Shown here one piece after another: positions 52,079 through 64,000 of a stretch of 64,000 bases of DNA. Each line of letters starts with the position of its first letter. Position 1 is the first letter of the stretch. Below the pieces are notes generated by a model. That model saw nothing but the letters and a program-made list of their open reading frames with translations, made no database searches and was not told the origin of the DNA. The DNA is from Campylobacter sputorum (GTDB lineage Bacteria; Campylobacterota; Campylobacteria; Campylobacterales; Campylobacteraceae): positions 372,001 through 436,000 of the forward strand of contig NZ_CP019685.1 in NCBI RefSeq assembly GCF_002220775.1. The letters run 5' to 3'. The position numbers and the translations under genes were made by a program.

Positions 52079-52154
52079 AGGGCAGTAGCTCCAACGGTAG
52101 AGCGCCGGATTCCAAATCCGATGGTTGGGGGTTCGAATCCCTCCTGCCCTGCCA
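52079..52154 (+). tRNA. tRNA-Trp (anticodon CCA)
   Basis: Acceptor AGGGCAG pairs with CTGCCCT, discriminator G, CCA encoded. Anticodon loop TTCCAAA between CGGA and TCCG gives CCA. Inserted between rpmG and secE. Confidence 0.97.
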
Positions 52155-52170
52155 TTTGATAAGGTTATAT

Positions 52171-52350
52171 ATGGAAAAGTTAATAAGTTATTTTAATATG
52201 TCGAAAGCTGAGTTAGGAAAAGTTATATTTCCTACAAAAGAGCAAATGAGAAATGCATTTATCACTGTTGTTATAGTAGTTACTGTAATATCTCTATTTT
52301 TAGCTTTGGTTGATCTGATTATGTCTTTTAGTATTTCGAAACTAGTGTAA
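52171..52350 (+). CDS. secE: Preprotein translocase subunit SecE
   Basis: A 59-residue inner-membrane protein of the SecYEG channel. The amphipathic ELGKVIFPTKEQM and a single hydrophobic segment (about residues 33-55) are typical of short SecE. I start it at the ATG at 52171 (MEKLISYF), behind AAGG; the longer frame begins in the tRNA-Trp tail. nusG follows after 17 bases. Confidence 0.94.
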   Translation: MEKLISYFNMSKAELGKVIFPTKEQMRNAFITVVIVVTVISLFLALVDLIMSFSISKLV

Positions 52351-52367
52351 TAGAGTTAGGATTTATA

Positions 52368-52898
52368 ATGGGACATAAATGGTATGCTATTCAAACTTAT
52401 GCTGGCAGCGAGATGGCTGTTAAAAGAGCTATTGAGAATTTGGTAAAAGTTAGAAATATAGAAGAAAAATTAAAAGATATTTTAGTTCCAACTGAAGATG
52501 TTTTAGAATTTAAAAATGGTAAAGAAAAGATACAAGAAAAAACTCTTTACCCTGGTTATTGTTTTGCTTGTTTAGATCTTGATACTGCTTTGTGGCATGC
52601 AATACAATCACTTCCAAAAGTTGGAAGATTTATTGGTGAAGCTATGAAACCAACGCCACTAGGCGATAAAGATATTGCTACTATTTTAGAAAAAACCAAT
52701 AAAAGAGCAGCACCTAAACCTAAAATATCATTTGATGAGGGTGAAAATGTTCGCATTAAAGAAGGACCATTTGCTAATTTTATAGGTATTGTAGAAGAGT
52801 ATGATATGGTTCATGGCAAATTAAAACTTAATGTTTCTATATTTGGTAGAAGTACACCAGTTGAAATTTTATATTCACAAGTTGAGAAGATAATATAA
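52368..52898 (+). CDS. nusG: Transcription termination/antitermination factor NusG
   Basis: Binds RNA polymerase and couples it to Rho or the ribosome. NGN domain: KWYAIQTYAGSE at the start and YPGYCFACLD. The C-terminal KOW domain begins VRIKEGPFANFIGIVEEYD. 176 residues. It stands in the usual secE-nusG-rplK order, 12 bases before rplK. Confidence 0.97.
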   Translation: MGHKWYAIQTYAGSEMAVKRAIENLVKVRNIEEKLKDILVPTEDVLEFKNGKEKIQEKTLYPGYCFACLDLDTALWHAIQSLPKVGRFIGEAMKPTPLGDKDIATILEKTNKRAAPKPKISFDEGENVRIKEGPFANFIGIVEEYDMVHGKLKLNVSIFGRSTPVEILYSQVEKII

Positions 52899-52910
52899 GG
52901 AGAAAAGTTT

Positions 52911-53336
52911 ATGGCTAAGAAAGTTGTAGGCGAAATTAAATTACAAATTGCCGCTACAAAGGCTAATCCAAGCCCACCTGTTGGACCAGCTCTTGGACAA
53001 CAAGGTGTAAATATAATGGAGTTTTGTAAAGCTTTTAATGAAAAAACAAAAGATATGGCTGGATTTAATATACCAGTTGTTATAACTGTTTATGCAGATA
53101 AAAGTTTTACTTTTATAACCAAACAACCACCTATTACAGATCTTATAAAAAAAGCAGTAGGTATATCTAAAGGTTCTGATAATCCACTTAAAAATAAGGT
53201 TGCAAAGATTACTAAAGCACAAATTTTAGATATAGTTGATAAAAAAATTGCTGATTTAAATACTAATGATAAAGAACAGGCTGCTAAGATTGTTGCAGGC
53301 TCAGCTCGTTCTATGGGTGTTCAAGTAGTAGAATAA
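52911..53336 (+). CDS. rplK: 50S ribosomal protein L11
   Basis: Large-subunit stalk-base protein. [25 protein letters not shown] and the C-terminal [10 protein letters not shown] are diagnostic. 141 residues, with AGGAG before the ATG. A 63-base gap with short GC-rich pairing (CCGCC 53346-53350 with GGCGG 53365-53369) precedes rplA. Confidence 0.98.
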   Translation: MAKKVVGEIKLQIAATKANPSPPVGPALGQQGVNIMEFCKAFNEKTKDMAGFNIPVVITVYADKSFTFITKQPPITDLIKKAVGISKGSDNPLKNKVAKITKAQILDIVDKKIADLNTNDKEQAAKIVAGSARSMGVQVVE

Positions 53337-53399
53337 ACCTTTTTACCGCCAAGGTTTTAAATAAGGCGGAAGCACTTTTATAAATGCGGAGAAAAAATA

Positions 53400-54101
53400 A
53401 TGGCAAAAGTTACTAAAAGATTTAATGAATTATTAAAAAAAGTTGATTCTAATAAAACATATAGTTTAAGTGAAGGTATTCAAACTGTAAAAGGACTATC
53501 ATCTGCTAAATTTGATGAGACAGTCGAGATTGCTTTAAAATTAAATGTAGATCCAAGACATGCTGATCAAATGGTTAGAGGATCAGTCGTTCTTCCTGCT
53601 GGAACTGGAAAAAAAGTTCGTGTGGCTGTTATAGCAAAAGATGCAAAAGCAGATGAGGCAACTAAAGCTGGTGCAGATATAGTAGGAAGTGATGAGTTGA
53701 TTGAAGATATTCAAAAAGGTATTATGAATTTCGATGTTTTGATAGCAACACCAAATTTAATGGGATTAGTTGGTAAAGTTGGTAGAATACTTGGTCCAAA
53801 AGGGCTAATGCCAAATCCAAAAACAGGTACAGTTACAATGGATATAGCATCTGCTGTAAATAATGCAAAGAGTGGACAAGTAAATTTCCGTGTTGATAAA
53901 CAGGGAAATATACATGCAGGTGTAGGTAAGGCTAGTTTTAGTGTGGAACAACTTAATGACAATATTTCAACTTTTATAAAAGCTATAAACAAGCATAAAC
54001 CATCAACCGCTAAAGGTAGATATGTTAAAAATGCTTCTTTATCACTTACAATGAGTCCTTCTGTTGTTCTTGATACTCAAGAAGTTATGGATTTAAAATA
54101 A
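53400..54101 (+). CDS. rplA: 50S ribosomal protein L1
   Basis: L1 stalk protein and, in many bacteria, translational repressor of the L11-L1 m[26 protein letters not shown] and [18 protein letters not shown] are diagnostic. 233 residues. It is followed by a long structured leader before rplJ. Confidence 0.98.
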   Translation: MAKVTKRFNELLKKVDSNKTYSLSEGIQTVKGLSSAKFDETVEIALKLNVDPRHADQMVRGSVVLPAGTGKKVRVAVIAKDAKADEATKAGADIVGSDELIEDIQKGIMNFDVLIATPNLMGLVGKVGRILGPKGLMPNPKTGTVTMDIASAVNNAKSGQVNFRVDKQGNIHAGVGKASFSVEQLNDNISTFIKAINKHKPSTAKGRYVKNASLSLTMSPSVVLDTQEVMDLK

Positions 54102-54107
54102 TTTTTA

Positions 54108-54196
54108 ATAATTATATCTTAGATTAGAGATAGCCGAGGCTGTAAGCTTAATTGGGTTTATCCCTCTCTGCTTGAAATTGCTGGTCGGAAAGGAGT
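54108..54196 (+). ncRNA. L10 ribosomal protein leader
   Basis: The 100 bases between rplA and rplJ are unusually G+C-rich for this genome and able to fold: GAGATAGCCGAGGCTGTAAGC, then TTTATCCCTCTCTGC, and CTGGTCGGAAAGGAG ending at the ribosome site. The position and sequence style match L10 leaders, through which the L10-L12 complex represses its own translation. No covariance search could be done. Confidence 0.65.
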
Positions 54197-54201
54197 TAAG
54201 A

Positions 54202-54687
54202 ATGATAAGAAGCGAAAAAGCAAAATTAGTTTCAGGATTACAAGAAGAATTTTCATCATCTGAAGCTATTGTTGTGTGTGACTTCAAAGGTTTGAGTGTT
54301 AAACAACTTGAGGTTTTGCGTGCAAGTGCTAAAGAAAAAGAAGTTAATGTTCAAGTTATAAAAAATACACTTGCAAAAGTTGCTCTTAAAAAAGCTGGCA
54401 TAGAAGCTTTAGATTTTAAAGATACAAACATTTTTGTTTGGGGAAAAGATCAACTTGCAGTTACAAAAGTTGTTGCTAAATTTGAAGAAACAAATAATCT
54501 TTTCAAGATTAAAACAGCTTATATAGAAAATGAAGTTGCTAGCGTTGAGAAAGTTGTGGCTCTATCTAAAATGCCGAGTCGCGATGAGCTTATTGCTATG
54601 CTTTTACAAGTGTGGAATGCGCCTTTACAAAATTTTGTTATAGGACTAAATGCACTTAAAGAGAAAAAAGCACAAGAAAGTGCATAA
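54202..54687 (+). CDS. rplJ: 50S ribosomal protein L10
   Basis: Anchors L7/L12 dimers on the ribosome. [20 protein letters not shown] and [11 protein letters not shown] are typical. I start it at the ATG at 54202 ([10 protein letters not shown]) behind AAGGAG; the longer frame would run into the leader. 161 residues, 16 bases before rplL. Confidence 0.96.
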   Translation: MIRSEKAKLVSGLQEEFSSSEAIVVCDFKGLSVKQLEVLRASAKEKEVNVQVIKNTLAKVALKKAGIEALDFKDTNIFVWGKDQLAVTKVVAKFEETNNLFKIKTAYIENEVASVEKVVALSKMPSRDELIAMLLQVWNAPLQNFVIGLNALKEKKAQESA

Positions 54688-54703
54688 AATTTAGGAGAAT
54701 AAA

Positions 54704-55081
54704 ATGGCAGTTACTAAAGAAGATGTTTTAGAGTTTATTTCAGGTCTTTCAGTTCTTGAGCTTTCAGAGCTTGTAAAAGAATTTGAAGAGAAATTTGGTG
54801 TTAGTGCAGCTCCAGTTGTTATGGCAGGTGGTGCAGCAGCAGGTGGTGCAGCAGCAGGTGGTGAAGAGAAAACAGAATTTGATGTTATATTGACAGACGC
54901 TGGTGATAAGAAAATTAATGTTATTAAAGTTGTTAGAGCTCTTACTGGTCTTGGACTTAAAGAGGCTAAAGATGCAACAGAAAATACTCCTTCAACAATT
55001 AAGGAAGGTATCAGCAAGGCTGATGCTGAAGAAGCTAAAAAACAGCTTGAAGAAGCTGGTGCTAAGGTTGAACTTAAATAA
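54704..55081 (+). CDS. rplL: 50S ribosomal protein L7/L12
   Basis: Stalk protein that recruits translation GTPases. N-terminal dimer domain, an Ala/Gly hinge ([15 protein letters not shown]), and C-terminal domain with [20 protein letters not shown]. 125 residues. A stem-loop lies between it and rpoB. Confidence 0.98.
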   Translation: MAVTKEDVLEFISGLSVLELSELVKEFEEKFGVSAAPVVMAGGAAAGGAAAGGEEKTEFDVILTDAGDKKINVIKVVRALTGLGLKEAKDATENTPSTIKEGISKADAEEAKKQLEEAGAKVELK

Positions 55082-55085
55082 TATG

Positions 55086-55109
55086 TGGAAGGGATTTGTT
55101 TCCCTTCCA
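55086..55109 (+). promoter_or_regulatory. Hairpin in the rplL-rpoB gap
   Basis: TGGAAGGGA (55086-55094) pairs with TCCCTTCCA (55101-55109) around TTTGTT, four bases after the rplL stop. No T-run follows. It may be an attenuator or RNA-processing site, as at the same point in E. coli, lowering polymerase relative to ribosomal protein synthesis. Confidence 0.6.
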
Positions 55110-55153
55110 AAATACGATGCCAATTTTTGGCTAAATGCTTTTCTTTCAAATAA

Positions 55154-63824
<8,671 letters not shown>

Positions 63825-63827
63825 CAC

Positions 63828-63860
63828 AAACAAAGGAGAGAAATTTTCTTTCCTCTGTTT
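63828..63860 (+). terminator. Terminator after rpoC
   Basis: A 16-bp imperfect stem (63828-63843 with 63845-63860, one A-C mismatch and one G-U) begins 3 bases after the rpoC stop and is followed by AATTTTATAAATTT. It ends the tRNA/tuf-rpoC run and separates efp. Confidence 0.7.
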
Positions 63861-63899
63861 AATTTTATAAATTTATACTCATTAAAAAGGAGAAAATAA

Positions 63900-64000
63900 A
63901 TGGCGTATTCTATGGGAGATTTAAAAAAGGGTCTAAAGATAGAATTAGAAGGTGTTCCTTATAAAATTGTAGAGTATCAGCATGTAAAACCTGGCAAAGG
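63900..64000 (+). CDS. efp: Elongation factor P (5' end only)
   Basis: The first 33 codons of a gene cut by the window edge. [20 protein letters not shown] and then [14 protein letters not shown] match the N-terminal domain of EF-P, which relieves ribosome stalling at polyproline. The final Lys (PGKG context) is the usual modified lysine. AAGGAG precedes the start. Confidence 0.93.
   Translation, partial: MAYSMGDLKKGLKIELEGVPYKIVEYQHVKPGK

Overview
The window is about 30% G+C, nearly saturated with genes, and looks like chromosome of a Campylobacter-group epsilonproteobacterium (Campylobacterota). The markers are a di-heme cytochrome c subunit of the bc1 complex, a CadF-type adhesin, HobA beside the delta-prime subunit gene, a receiver-less CheB, separate but overlapping rpoB and rpoC, and a thiS-thiF-thiG-thiH-tenI operon. 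I do not assign a species. The window opens inside the pet operon and ends about 33 codons into efp.

Region by region. 1-5706: petC, an MFS-PlsC-AMP-ligase triple fusion (aas-like), then queC converging on it, and ybeY. 5739-7066: an accessory scar with a tRNA-Val, a frameshifted integrase remnant, repeat-rich AT DNA and a broken MOSC gene. 7070-20336: a very large DUF748/AsmA-like protein, queH, then fabZ-lpxA-clpX-mreB-mreC-carB packed tightly, then a cadF homologue. 20385-31964: a HAD phosphatase, pyruvate:ferredoxin oxidoreductase, a dCache chemoreceptor, an unexplained repeat/gene-tail region, an NlpE-like lipoprotein, an MFS transporter, cheR-cheB and a second chemoreceptor whose start codon abuts a G9 tract.

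32101-35523: a TPP riboswitch followed by thiS-thiF-thiG-thiH-tenI, giving a thiazole-branch thiamine operon. 35591-39313: HDOD protein, RNase R and holA, overlapping. 39407-40689: rpsF-ssb-rpsR. 40698-50001: hemW on the minus strand, then rppH-lysC-hobA-holB-folP-ligA-tlyA-ribF-cmoA. 50043-63824: a consensus sigma70 promoter, four tRNAs, tuf, rpmG, tRNA-Trp, secE, nusG, the L11/L1/L10/L12 genes and rpoB-rpoC; efp follows a terminator.

Most of the window is conserved core genome. The less ordinary parts are the tRNA-Val scar (5739-7066), the duplicated gene-tail DNA at 26945-27189, the G9 tract at 31966-31974, inverted repeats sitting on predicted transcription starts (21107-21138 and 30235-30260), and lineage-specific extensions or fusions (Aas, QueH, FolP). 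I found no CRISPR array, intact insertion sequence, intact prophage or toxin-antitoxin pair, and no clearly new multi-gene defence system.
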